Part shown: piece after piece, positions 58,701 through 64,000 of the stretch
Layout of the letters: the number at the start of each line of letters is the position of its first letter
Numbering within the stretch: position 1 is the first letter of the stretch
DNA from: Motacilla alba alba
Lineage: Eukaryota; Chordata; Aves; Passeriformes; Motacillidae
Length of the DNA: 64,000 bases
Assembly (NCBI RefSeq): GCF_015832195.1
Contig: NC_052031.1
Span: 15,315,850 to 15,379,849, forward strand
Reading direction: 5' to 3'
Program-made: the position numbers and the translations under genes
The notes under the pieces: model-generated
What the model saw: only the letters and a program-made list of their open reading frames with translations
What the model was told of the DNA's origin: nothing
Databases searched by the model: none

Positions 58701-60834
58701 AGCAAAATAAACATTCATGTTGAAAGTACACAATAAGCCTGGCACAGAGAAGGGATTGCTCATTTTTTTCCTTTTTTTTTTTAATAGTTAGAAAATTCTA
58801 CATAATAAACCACAGGAAAAATAACTCCCCCTGTAAACTAACAAAGCTCATAGTATTGTCAAGCTTAAAATGTACTACCCACTCTGTATTTGCAACAAAT
58901 ACCTAAGTCAAGTATTATTCTTGTGTCCCCTACTCTTCTTTAACTCCCATCCCATATATTTCTGTTATTTAAACAATGCATATTTCAGCTTAGCATGTAT
59001 GACATCCTTCTGTGATGATTTTTATCATTTAGTGATAAAATCTATACAAATAATTGGGCTTTTTATTCAGCTATCGAATGTCTGCAGAAGGAAGATCACT
59101 GTTCTGCAATCCTTTTGCTCTGCTTTCTTAGAAAAAGTTGTTGCGACACGTAACACAGTGAGATCAGGTGTCCAAAACTTGTACTGTTCATTAAAAGCCA
59201 CTTAAAACTATAAAACATAAACCATTCTCCTTCCAAAGAAAATACCATTTGTAATCTGCAGGACCAGACCTGCTCTCAGGTGCAGCAGTGCAAATCTAAA
59301 TTTAGTTTCATGTATCTTAAAGGAGTTCCTTCACATTTAAATGCATATAAGTGCAAGCAGAATTTATTTTTTCCCATTCATCCTCAGGGTACCTTCCAAG
59401 CAATTTGATTCAAGTTTAGACAGGCGAAGCAGAGCTACAGAAGAAAGCCCATCTCTCTGCAGCATGTTATTTCCTTACACTGATCCATTCAAAAACCTGC
59501 CTTAAAATCTAATTTGGGCAACTTTGAGGTAATAAAGGGGAAATGTAACTGGATATCTTCAACCCAAAGGGCCCACATATGCACTCAGCATTGCTGGGAA
59601 ATCAGTGGGGTCACACAGGATTTACCATGGGGTCTGAGGGCAGCAGCCATCCCTGGTGATGAGTGTGCAACAGCAATGTAGGCTGTGCTTCTGCTTCTAT
59701 GGCTTTACTGCTTGCAATGTCTCACTTTCCACAGAAATAAAACAGGACTTGACTGGAGCCCACACGTGTGTCCTGAATGCAGATAATGGGAAATAGCAGG
59801 ATTATTTCCTGAACTACGTGCCCTATACAGAGGCACAAACATCTCACTTGACCTACACATAACTCCACTTGCTTTACAGGACAACAGCCCTTTCCAGATA
59901 TTTGTTTCAGTCTCAGTAGAAATACCTTAAACCTGTGACAACCAGAGTTTGTCTGCACTACTGAGATTTCGTTAAATCACCAAAGCCTTGCCACCGAAAG
60001 CACAGATCTGCTTCTGGGCATATGTCCTGCCTGAACTTTGCTTGTCAGCCCTCCCCTCTCTCTTTTCCTACAAGCACCAAAGTCACTGGCTCAGTCCTAG
60101 TGCAGAAAGCAGCCAAAGGTGCCACTTGTTGTTTCCTGGCCCACTGTAGCAAAGAGCATGCAGTTCTCCTCAATTCATTGTTGTTTATGGTTTCTTCTAA
60201 GAGGAGGTGCTTCTCCAGGGCAGAAATGCATTCTAGAGATAGCACTGCTCCTCCCCAGTCCCTAATGAATGGCAGGCCATTTTCACTTCTGCTAGCTTTT
60301 CTTTTGGCTTGCATAGGTTTTTAGGATAACATTTATGCACCTCTGATGGTGTAGTGTAAAAACGCATAAACACACAACATTTATCACAGTATGATAAAAT
60401 GGAGTCTCATTTAAATTTAAGCAAACATTGGCATGTTGGAGGCCAACATTCAGGCTAGTGCCAATCTTTTATAGTAGTCATAAACTCTGGCTTTTATAAC
60501 TGATATGTTGACAAGCTCCTGCCTACGACAGTGAGTGTAATCACCACAAACCGCTACAATCTGGAGTACACCCGGCATCAGCTGTTTACTGTGCAATGTC
60601 AGCCAGTAAATTAATGAGGCAGCAAATAGCCATATAAAATCACTGAAGTGCATTTCCAAATGGCTTGAGAGGATCTCCTGACTTCAGGCAGGAACACTCG
60701 ACTCAAGTGAAAGCTCACCTGCAGAGAAGGTGAGCTGGATCTGCTCCTCAATGATCTCCAAGGCAATGAAGTCGTGCTTCTCGTTGAAACGCCCGTTGTA
60801 GAGGAGGAGAGCGTTCCTCTCCCTGGTTGCAAAC
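7576..60834 (-). CDS. CELSR1: CELSR1, partial: 22 internal coding exons (LamG1 to TM4)
   Basis: Seven-pass atypical cadherin and adhesion GPCR of the plasma membrane. The family works in planar cell polarity with Frizzled and Vangl through homophilic contacts. Exons in gene order: 60834-60719, 58082-57994, 37834-37677, 36792-36629, 35610-35485, 30854-30688, 30227-30042, 29721-29608, 29280-29106, 28388-28247, 26555-26435, 25311-25128, 24228-24127, 22309-22215, 21909-21700, 19071-18888, 16196-16053, 14891-14693, 14367-14200, 11824-11698, 11322-11122, 7750-7576. Every boundary is AG/GT, all phases join, and the frame stays open for 1,115 codons. Domain order is LamG, EGF, LamG, EGF, EGF, laminin-EGF, HRM, GAIN/GPS, 7TM, as in CELSR proteins. 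CELSR1 rather than CELSR2 or CELSR3 is supported by [33 protein letters not shown] and [20 protein letters not shown], compared with recalled human paralogs. Cadherin repeats, TM5-TM7 and tail lie outside the window. Confidence 0.96.
7751..11121 (-). other. CELSR1: CELSR1 intron between TM1-2 and TM3-4 exons
   Basis: 3.4 kb of AT-rich unique sequence. I see no repeat that I can name and no convincing reading frame. Confidence 0.85.
11122..11322 (-). CDS. CELSR1: CELSR1 window exon 21: TM1 and TM2
   Basis: 201 bp, phase 0 at both ends, acceptor tacag, donor gtaaga. It encodes [13 protein letters not shown], a hydrophobic helix centred on [15 protein letters not shown] (TM1), an intracellular loop [11 protein letters not shown], a second helix [16 protein letters not shown] (TM2), and NQTENP entering the first extracellular loop. 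The 375-bp upstream intron (11323-11697) is unremarkable. Confidence 0.97.
11698..11824 (-). CDS. CELSR1: CELSR1 window exon 20: GPCR proteolysis site (GPS)
   Basis: 127 bp, acceptor cacag, donor gtgggt. It encodes [20 protein letters not shown] and [19 protein letters not shown]. The Trp, paired Cys and FAVLMD of the GPS are intact. The candidate autoproteolysis tripeptide His-Ile-Thr lies at 11742-11734. The family is cleaved between residue 2 and the Thr/Ser. The exon ends in phase 0 just before TM1. Confidence 0.97.
11825..14199 (-). other. CELSR1: CELSR1 intron upstream of the GPS exon
   Basis: 2.4 kb, AT-rich, with a short A-run at about 12061-12073. No recognisable repeat or gene. Confidence 0.85.
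14200..14367 (-). CDS. CELSR1: CELSR1 window exon 19: GAIN subdomain B
   Basis: 168 bp, acceptor tgcag, donor gtatgt. It encodes [16 protein letters not shown], then [18 protein letters not shown] and [10 protein letters not shown] (Cys, Trp and NHS sequon of the GPS-proximal strands). The upstream 325-bp intron (14368-14692) holds nothing recognisable. Confidence 0.97.
14693..14891 (-). CDS. CELSR1: CELSR1 window exon 18: GAIN domain with polybasic linker
   Basis: 199 bp, acceptor tagcag, donor gtaaac. The first third is a low-conservation Ser/Lys/Asn-rich linker ending in AKRKKRHPD, which holds a furin-type RKKR at 14797-14808. It then encodes [17 protein letters not shown] and DRRSLR, GAIN subdomain B. 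Confidence 0.96.
14892..16052 (-). other. CELSR1: CELSR1 intron between GAIN exons
   Basis: 1.2 kb. 15640-15920 is more GC-rich and open in several frames, but no family is recognisable. The rest is AT-rich unique sequence. Confidence 0.8.
16053..16196 (-). CDS. CELSR1: CELSR1 window exon 17: GAIN domain
   Basis: 144 bp, acceptor ccccag, donor gtaaaa. It encodes [20 protein letters not shown] and [20 protein letters not shown]. The AVDIFDK-NFTGAR-PRF stretch is the best discriminator for CELSR1 over CELSR2. An NFT sequon is present. Confidence 0.96.
16461..16650 (-). mobile_element. CR1 LINE 3'-end fragment
   Basis: The plus strand reads aatcatgaaatcatttaggt, then AAACCATGGCC, TACCTCCAGGGATGGTGACT and TTCAGTGAAGAAATATTTGC. 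This is the reverse complement of the avian CR1 3' region, starting at its terminal ATTCTATG-type repeats. The copy is 5'-truncated and diverged, and lies in the same orientation as CELSR1. Confidence 0.9.
18289..18458 (-). mobile_element. CR1 LINE 3'-end fragment
   Basis: The plus strand shows repeated cacagaatcacagaatta, then taggttggaaaatacc, tgagtccaacc, aactaaaccacagcact and ccagggctgggaattccacc. This is the reverse complement of a 5'-truncated CR1 tail with its short 3' terminal repeats. It is sense relative to CELSR1. Confidence 0.92.
18888..19071 (-). CDS. CELSR1: CELSR1 window exon 16: GAIN domain, helical part
   Basis: 184 bp, acceptor tctcag, donor gtgagt. It encodes [44 protein letters not shown] and [13 protein letters not shown]. 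It ends with one base (A) completed by TT of the next exon to give Ile. Confidence 0.96.
19072..21699 (-). other. CELSR1: CELSR1 intron between GAIN exons 15 and 16
   Basis: 2.6 kb, mostly AT-rich. A moderately GC-rich block at about 20620-21010 reads open on the minus strand for 123 codons, but the translation resembles no family I know and may be an old unclassified repeat. Confidence 0.75.
21700..21909 (-). CDS. CELSR1: CELSR1 window exon 15: GAIN domain, subdomain A
   Basis: 210 bp, phase 0 at both ends, acceptor attcag, donor gtaaga. It encodes [28 protein letters not shown] and [17 protein letters not shown]. The helical, charged character fits GAIN subdomain A. Two N-glycosylation sequons are present (NET, NAT). 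The 305-bp upstream intron (21910-22214) shows only a polypyrimidine run near the exon. Confidence 0.96.
22215..22309 (-). CDS. CELSR1: CELSR1 window exon 14: HRM, second half
   Basis: 95 bp, acceptor cttcag, donor gtaagc. It encodes [19 protein letters not shown] followed by [12 protein letters not shown]. The closing HRM cysteines and an NCT sequon are visible. It leaves in phase 0 after Met. Confidence 0.97.
22310..24126 (-). other. CELSR1: CELSR1 intron inside the HRM
   Basis: 1.8 kb, very AT-rich. 22820-23130 has many TAAT/ATTA cores and could be a conserved non-coding block. A T-run lies at about 24049-24069. No gene or named repeat. Confidence 0.75.
24127..24228 (-). CDS. CELSR1: CELSR1 window exon 13: hormone-receptor motif (HRM), first half
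   Basis: 102 bp, acceptor tttcag, donor gtaagt. It encodes [22 protein letters not shown] and [12 protein letters not shown]. The conserved Trp pair and Cys residues are those of the HRM/GPCR family 2 extracellular domain that sits just before GAIN. Confidence 0.97.
24565..24582. repeat. (GGGT)n microsatellite
   Basis: Four consecutive GGGT-type units on the plus strand. A G-rich run of this kind could form a quadruplex, but the array is short. Confidence 0.85.
25015..25122. repeat. GC-rich short-period tandem repeat next to exon 12 donor
   Basis: The plus strand repeats variants of GGGCCGCAGGGCT and GGGCCACA/GGGCCGCA about every 15 bp, roughly seven imperfect units. It stops about six bases from the coding end of the exon at 25128. 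The very high G+C contrasts with the AT-rich introns nearby. It acts as intron sequence on the CELSR1 strand. Confidence 0.8.
25128..25311 (-). CDS. CELSR1: CELSR1 window exon 12: laminin-type EGF module
   Basis: 184 bp, acceptor ttctag, donor gtacct. It encodes [25 protein letters not shown] and [17 protein letters not shown], a canonical laminin EGF (CxCxxxxGxxxxCxxxxGxCxC-xGxxGxxCxxC). It is strongly GC- and CpG-rich, and a GC-rich tandem repeat begins a few bases inside its downstream intron. Confidence 0.97.
25312..26434 (-). other. CELSR1: CELSR1 intron between the laminin-EGF exons
   Basis: 1.1 kb of unique sequence with no recognisable element. Confidence 0.85.
26435..26555 (-). CDS. 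CELSR1: CELSR1 window exon 11: laminin-type EGF module
   Basis: 121 bp, acceptor aatag, donor gtaagc. It encodes [18 protein letters not shown] and [11 protein letters not shown]. The dense C-x-C-x2-C spacing with GWWGNP marks the laminin-type EGF region that precedes the hormone-receptor motif in CELSR proteins. It leaves in phase 0. Confidence 0.96.
26556..28246 (-). other. CELSR1: CELSR1 intron upstream of exon 11
   Basis: 1.7 kb, no repeat or gene that I recognise. Several short frames of about 90-110 codons on both strands have no family features. Confidence 0.8.
28247..28388 (-). CDS. CELSR1: CELSR1 window exon 10: EGF-like domain
   Basis: 142 bp, acceptor ccccag, donor gtaaga. It encodes [36 protein letters not shown] and YYGQYCES. 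This is a full EGF module with a longer loop between Cys3 and Cys5 and no Asx-hydroxylation consensus. Confidence 0.96.
28389..29105 (-). other. CELSR1: CELSR1 intron with (AAAC)n microsatellite
   Basis: 0.7 kb. Apart from the tetranucleotide repeat at 28815-28849 it holds nothing recognisable. Confidence 0.85.
28815..28849. repeat. (AAAC)n microsatellite
   Basis: About seven to eight tandem CAAA units on the plus strand flanked by A-rich sequence. Likely length-variable between individuals. Confidence 0.95.
29106..29280 (-). CDS. CELSR1: CELSR1 window exon 9: end of LamG2 and an EGF-like domain
   Basis: 175 bp, acceptor tcaccag, donor gtaacc. It begins [16 protein letters not shown], which ends LamG2. 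It then encodes EGF cysteines in [12 protein letters not shown] and [12 protein letters not shown]. The last segment fits the Asx-hydroxylation consensus with Asp. It leaves with the first base of a Gly codon. The upstream intron (29281-29607) is AT-rich and otherwise featureless. Confidence 0.96.
29608..29721 (-). CDS. CELSR1: CELSR1 window exon 8: LamG2, C-terminal part
   Basis: 114 bp, phase 0 at both ends, acceptor ctcacag, donor gtatga. It encodes [30 protein letters not shown] and GFYGCMQ, the closing strand of LamG2. The 320-bp intron upstream (29722-30041) shows nothing notable. Confidence 0.95.
30042..30227 (-). CDS. CELSR1: CELSR1 window exon 7: LamG2, central part
   Basis: 186 bp, phase 0 at both ends, acceptor ccaacag, donor gtaagg. 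It encodes [28 protein letters not shown] (the LamG DGxWH strand) and MSLDYGMYQ. The 460-bp intron upstream (30228-30687) contains only AT-rich sequence. Confidence 0.96.
30688..30854 (-). CDS. CELSR1: CELSR1 window exon 6: LamG2, N-terminal part
   Basis: 167 bp, acceptor ttcacag, donor gtaaag. It encodes [32 protein letters not shown] and then [11 protein letters not shown], the first strands of the second laminin G domain. It leaves in phase 0. Confidence 0.95.
30855..35484 (-). other. CELSR1: CELSR1 intron between the LamG1-side EGF and LamG2
   Basis: 4.6 kb. No named repeat is evident. The longest frame, 168 codons on the minus strand at 32701-33207, shows no domain and no conservation-like composition. 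32100-33450 is moderately GC-rich unique sequence. Confidence 0.8.
35485..35610 (-). CDS. CELSR1: CELSR1 window exon 5: EGF-like domain between LamG1 and LamG2
   Basis: 126 bp, acceptor attgcag, donor gtaggc. It encodes one complete six-cysteine EGF module: [15 protein letters not shown] and [12 protein letters not shown], ending [19 protein letters not shown] fits the Asx-hydroxylation consensus C-x-[DN]-x4-[FY]-x-C-x-C, so the Asn may be beta-hydroxylated. The intron upstream (35611-36628) holds nothing recognisable. Confidence 0.97.
36629..36792 (-). CDS. CELSR1: CELSR1 window exon 4: LamG1, C-terminal part
   Basis: 164 bp, acceptor ttcag, donor gtatgg. It encodes [31 protein letters not shown] and RNLSID (an N-glycosylation sequon). 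The GCM-NL-ID pattern is the closing strand of a LamG domain. The 884-bp intron upstream (36793-37676) shows no recognisable element. Confidence 0.97.
37677..37834 (-). CDS. CELSR1: CELSR1 window exon 3: LamG1
   Basis: 158 bp, acceptor ttgaag (a weak acceptor in place of the usual CAG), donor gtaagg. It encodes [25 protein letters not shown] and a potential N-glycosylation site in GNYTC. It leaves with two bases (AA) that are completed by G of the next exon to give Lys. Confidence 0.96.
40932..41003. repeat. Two-copy 36-bp tandem duplication
   Basis: The segment starting tttaccatgttaaacagaca at 40933 recurs from 40969 almost perfectly, giving a 36-bp period. As 36 is a multiple of three, it appears as a 12-residue repeat in the minus-strand translation, but no gene is implied. 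Confidence 0.95.
43973..44405. repeat. 34-bp-unit minisatellite, about 12.7 copies
   Basis: Units start GGCACAGGGTYCTGCTGGAG at 43983, 44017, 44051 and so on every 34 bp to 44391. The variable sites are GGGTT/GGGTC, GGGGCAGG/GGAGCAAG and CACAGG/CACTGG. Because 34 is 3n+1, the array is open in all frames on the plus strand and translates as a 34-residue repeat. The long open frames here are a property of the array. Length polymorphism is likely. Confidence 0.97.
44406..44500. other. Short CpG-rich tract abutting the minisatellite
   Basis: A run of CTGCCGGGG/CTGCCG repeats and further CpGs directly follows the last minisatellite unit. It is too short to be called a CpG island with confidence, and no promoter or exon is visible beside it. 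Confidence 0.5.
53690..53701. repeat. Short (AT)n tract
   Basis: About five AT units inside AT-rich intron sequence. Confidence 0.7.
57994..58082 (-). CDS. CELSR1: CELSR1 window exon 2: LamG1
   Basis: 89 bp, acceptor ttttgcag, donor gtaagg, leaving in phase 0. It encodes ETTTTVAP followed by [16 protein letters not shown], the DGxWH signature strand of laminin G domains. It is GC-rich with several CpGs compared with the surrounding intron. It lies just upstream of the 20-kb intron. Confidence 0.96.
58083..60718 (-). other. CELSR1: CELSR1 intron between window exons 1 and 2
   Basis: 2.6 kb of AT-rich unique sequence with no recognisable repeat, RNA or gene. Confidence 0.85.
60719..60834 (-). 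CDS. CELSR1: CELSR1 window exon 1: LamG1, N-terminal strands
   Basis: 116 bp. The acceptor reads ttctag before G-TTT-GCA and the donor is gtgagc. It enters with one base completing a codon and leaves with one base of a Gly codon. It encodes [18 protein letters not shown], a typical laminin G beta-sandwich opening that continues an N-terminal part coded beyond the window. It is the first exon met on the 5' side of the gene here. Confidence 0.95.
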
Positions 60835-63800
60835 CTAGAACACAGAGACATGGAGCTGGTTTGTGCTTAACAGCTTATGGATTAAAGACTGACGGTCAGG
60901 TCACCCAGAAGAAAGAAGGCATTGTGTTTAGTGGATAAACAAGCCTTTGAATCAATCTTCAGACAGAAAATTGTAAAACTGAGGAGTCAGCCACAGGATA
61001 AATCTACTCTTTCACAATCAACAAGGCAAGCAGATGGAAATTACAGAAATCTACTCTGCAGAGATCTGCTGACCCTCACGAGGGCTATAATTAGGCAGAC
61101 ACAAGATGCAACAGCAGTATCTGACACTTGCCAAACAGTAGCACTTACTACACTCTGCAAACAGTGTGACAGCTAGAAAGCATTCTCACTTCAAAGGGGG
61201 GATCCTTGCTGCCTGCTTGCTGTCTAAATGCTGCAGTGTCCTAGGACAGTCATCAACTGATTAAAAAAGCCTGATGGGGGAGTAAGGGGAAAGAAAGATA
61301 AGAGTTACTTTAATAATGCCATGTGGAAAATCAGAGTTAGTCAATCGACAGGTCAGTCAGTTGGAAGAAGGAAAATAAACACTCTAATGATTTCACTAGA
61401 TCAGCACCAACAGGTGCATTTGCGTTTTGTTTTTCTTGTGCTACTAATATGGGATGTATCTTTCTTGCAGAAAAAAGGGCAACCCCCCTTTTAAAAAAGC
61501 CTATTTTTTTTTGTCAGCACAGACCATTTTAAAAAAAATTTCTGCTCATCATGAGTATATTTTTTAATTGAATTCTCTTATCTCTGGAGAGTTGCACACA
61601 GCTTTCATCTACTCAGAAATGGAAAAAAAATAATTACACTTTACATAAACATTTTTACAAATATTAATATTACATAAAGAGAGAAAAAGAGAGAAACCAT
61701 GGGAATTTCTTGCATTTCCCAATGGCAATTTAGTCTGATTTTGTATCTTGAACTTCAGGAAATATGCCTGATTTAAATTAACCCACTTTTCCTACAAATG
61801 AATGAAACACTGAACACAGCTAATGAAATGAAATCTGTCTTCACAGACACAAGAAGTGACTCCTGTGCCTGTCATATCATGTCTAATAGCAAGACTCTCA
61901 CGTGATGCAGCAAAACCTGCATTTTGGAGAATGGAAACCAACCAGTATTTTAGAATACCAGGGTTGGTAGTTGAAAGAAAAAGTTTCAAAGACAAAGAAT
62001 AATTTTTACCAGAAGATGTTCGTCAGACATATGTATGCTGCAGATCACACTGAGTAGAGACCTTTCAGAATCTGAGCTACATGGAAATAGGAAATTTTAT
62101 TCATATATTTTTAATGTTTTTGAAGGATAATGAATTGTTCTGGTTCAAAAAACAGAAGTCACAAGCTTGATATTTCCTGTAAAATTCAAATTTCAAAGAA
62201 AGAATATGCATTATAGTCCCTAAAAATATAAATTAATGTTTTGATTACTTTTAATCGGTTTTGATATACAAATTTATTTCTAGTTTTATCATAGTATAAT
62301 AATGTACAAGTAAAATGCAAAATAAATTAATTATAACAATACCATTGAAATATATCAAAACATGGATTTAGTTTTCACTTTTCACCATCCAACATTTCAT
62401 CCAAAGGAATACAGTTCCTGTACAACATTTCCCAAGACTATTTTTTCATTAATAACTGCTTCATCCAAATATTTTGATCACATCTATCCAGAATATATAT
62501 GAGCAAAGGAAAAGGGAATAATACTAGTGCTGCTTCTTCAGTGGGCAGGAAAATTTAGCCTGGCAGCAATAACAGGATGCTTAGTTCTTTTTGAATATAT
62601 TTTCTCATATTCTTACAATTTCCTACCATAATTTTAAGTATGAAACCATTATTTATTAAACTATTACATTATTTAGCCATTTTGTATATTTTTTTATCTG
62701 TGCTCAGTTCCATTCTTTGCCACTAGTCAAAAGAAACTTTTGTATTATACTTGTTGTTAAAAGCACTACTGCTTTTGAACTTGTCTGGCCGTCACCCAAC
62801 AGCTGGGGGGGAAAATGCTGTTTTTTAATAGAAGGGATATGTTTCATTTCATGACACAGGAAACAAAAGACTCTCTTTCTTACATAATTTTGCATGAATA
62901 ATGAGAAAACCTCTCCATTAAGAGCGTCTCTTGGAATGAAGGAGTAGTAAGTGTTGGAATTAAGCAAGGAAGATACATTATATTGGGAGCAGAAAGACAT
63001 GCATGGTCAGTCTTAAAAAACTTAAAAATCCATTTTACTTGTGAGACTGGACAATGCAAATATTCTGCTCTTTGCTAGGAGTGGGTCACTGAGGCTGAGG
63101 GAAGCTGGACACCCTGGGATTTTACAAATGCTCCCAAATCATAAAACATGTAATGGTAAATCATCACCATAAGCAGTCAAACTGCTAACTCTTGCTGATC
63201 CTCACATAATGTTCTCCTCCTCCACTGAAGGATAATAAAAGACAAATAAATAGCTAGTGTAAATAAAAGTGAACTTCAGGTATGAAAAGCTAAATGCGTC
63301 GCCATTCCAGACAGTGGGGGATGAACCTCACAATGGCCTAGAATTCTTACAGTCACACCAAATGGAGTAAGTAGTGTTGAGCTCATGACTAAATAAGCCA
63401 CTGTGGTTCTAAAGATGATGAAGAAGCCCTGGTGTAAGGACTACCCTTGTACAGTACTTTGCTATTTCTCAATAACCCCTACACAGGGCATTTGAGTAAT
63501 ATTAACTGAAAGCACCCTACACGTCAAAGCTCTCCTTCCAAAAGCCTGAAAAATGACACCTCATGGCTGAAGGGACAAATCAAGGGTAGTGCAGGCAATT
63601 CAAGCTGGCAGCCAGCCCAGACTGCACCTTTGTTTGCTCTCACTGTGGGGCTGACAAATCCAACAGAGCCTTTTGCTCCTCGGTTTTTCTGTGTGCTTAG
63701 ACCTCATGCTCTGAAATAATCTTCACAGGCACAACTCTCCCTTGCCTTGGCTTGTGTGCAAACCACATCTGTGCTTTCTGATTTAACCAAAATTTCAAGA

Positions 63801-64000
63801 TTCCATAAAATTTTGACTTTAGGATTAAGGCAGATGAAAGATAAAATGGTAGAAATCATAAAATGATAGAATGGTTTGGGTTGGAAGGGACCATAAAGAC
63901 CATCCAGTTCCAGCCCCCTGCCATGGGCAGGACACCTGCCACTAGACCAGGCTGCTGCAAGTCCCATCCAGCCTGGCCTTGAACATTTACAAGGATGGGG
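60835..64000 (-). other. CELSR1: CELSR1 intron (5' end of window), incomplete
   Basis: At least 3.2 kb upstream of the first visible exon, very AT-rich at 61430-62700. No frame resembles the preceding EGF or LamG1-start exon, so that exon lies beyond 64000. A CR1 tail begins at about 63854. Confidence 0.8.
63854..64000 (-). mobile_element. CR1 LINE 3' end, running off the window
   Basis: The plus strand reads aatcataaaatgatagaatg, then TTTGGGTTGGAAGGGACC, CCCTGCCATGGGCAGGACACC, CACTAGACCAGGCTGCTG and CCATCCAGCCTGGCCTTGAAC. This is the reverse complement of a CR1 3' terminus. It is better preserved than the other copies here, so probably younger. Its 5' part continues past the window edge. 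Confidence 0.93.

Noticed and set aside
1..64000. A novel or undescribed multi-gene system
   Set aside because: Everything with coding character belongs to CELSR1 or CR1 elements. No other gene set, RNA gene or organised array was found.

Overview
This is vertebrate nuclear DNA, most likely from a bird. It carries one gene broken into short exons by long AT-rich introns, with canonical GT-AG splice sites throughout. The interspersed repeats I recognise are avian-type CR1 LINEs. There are no operons, prokaryotic genes, CRISPR arrays or RNA genes that I can support.

Almost the whole window is the middle part of one minus-strand gene, CELSR1 (cadherin EGF LAG seven-pass G-type receptor 1, a Flamingo-family adhesion GPCR of planar cell polarity). 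I resolve 22 consecutive coding exons between 60834 and 7576. All splice phases match and no stop codon interrupts the joined frame, which gives 3,347 nt and 1,115 complete codons. In gene order they encode the first laminin G domain (60834-36629), an EGF repeat (35610-35485), the second laminin G domain (30854 to about 29200), two EGF repeats (29280-28247), laminin-type EGF modules (26555-25128), the hormone-receptor motif (24228-22215), the GAIN domain (21909-11698) ending in the GPS site, and transmembrane helices 1-4 (11322-7576). The cadherin repeats and first EGF modules lie beyond 64000. TM5-TM7 and the cytoplasmic tail lie below position 1.

The introns run from about 305 bp to 20.2 kb. 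The 20.2-kb intron (37835-57993) splits LamG1 and contains a 34-bp-unit minisatellite (43973-44405) next to a short CpG-rich tract. Four CR1 pieces lie at about 2655-3990, 16461-16650, 18289-18458 and 63854-64000, all in the same orientation as CELSR1. The first keeps recognisable AP-endonuclease coding sequence but lacks the reverse transcriptase. A GC-rich short-period repeat lies just inside the donor of the exon ending at 25128. I see no second gene on either strand. Other open frames are exon read-through, repeat-derived, or chance frames.

I found no sign of an undescribed biological system. The points most worth a second look are an apparently cleavage-competent GPS sequence (His-Ile-Thr), a polybasic RKKR site inside the GAIN domain, the minisatellite, and the rearranged CR1 copy.
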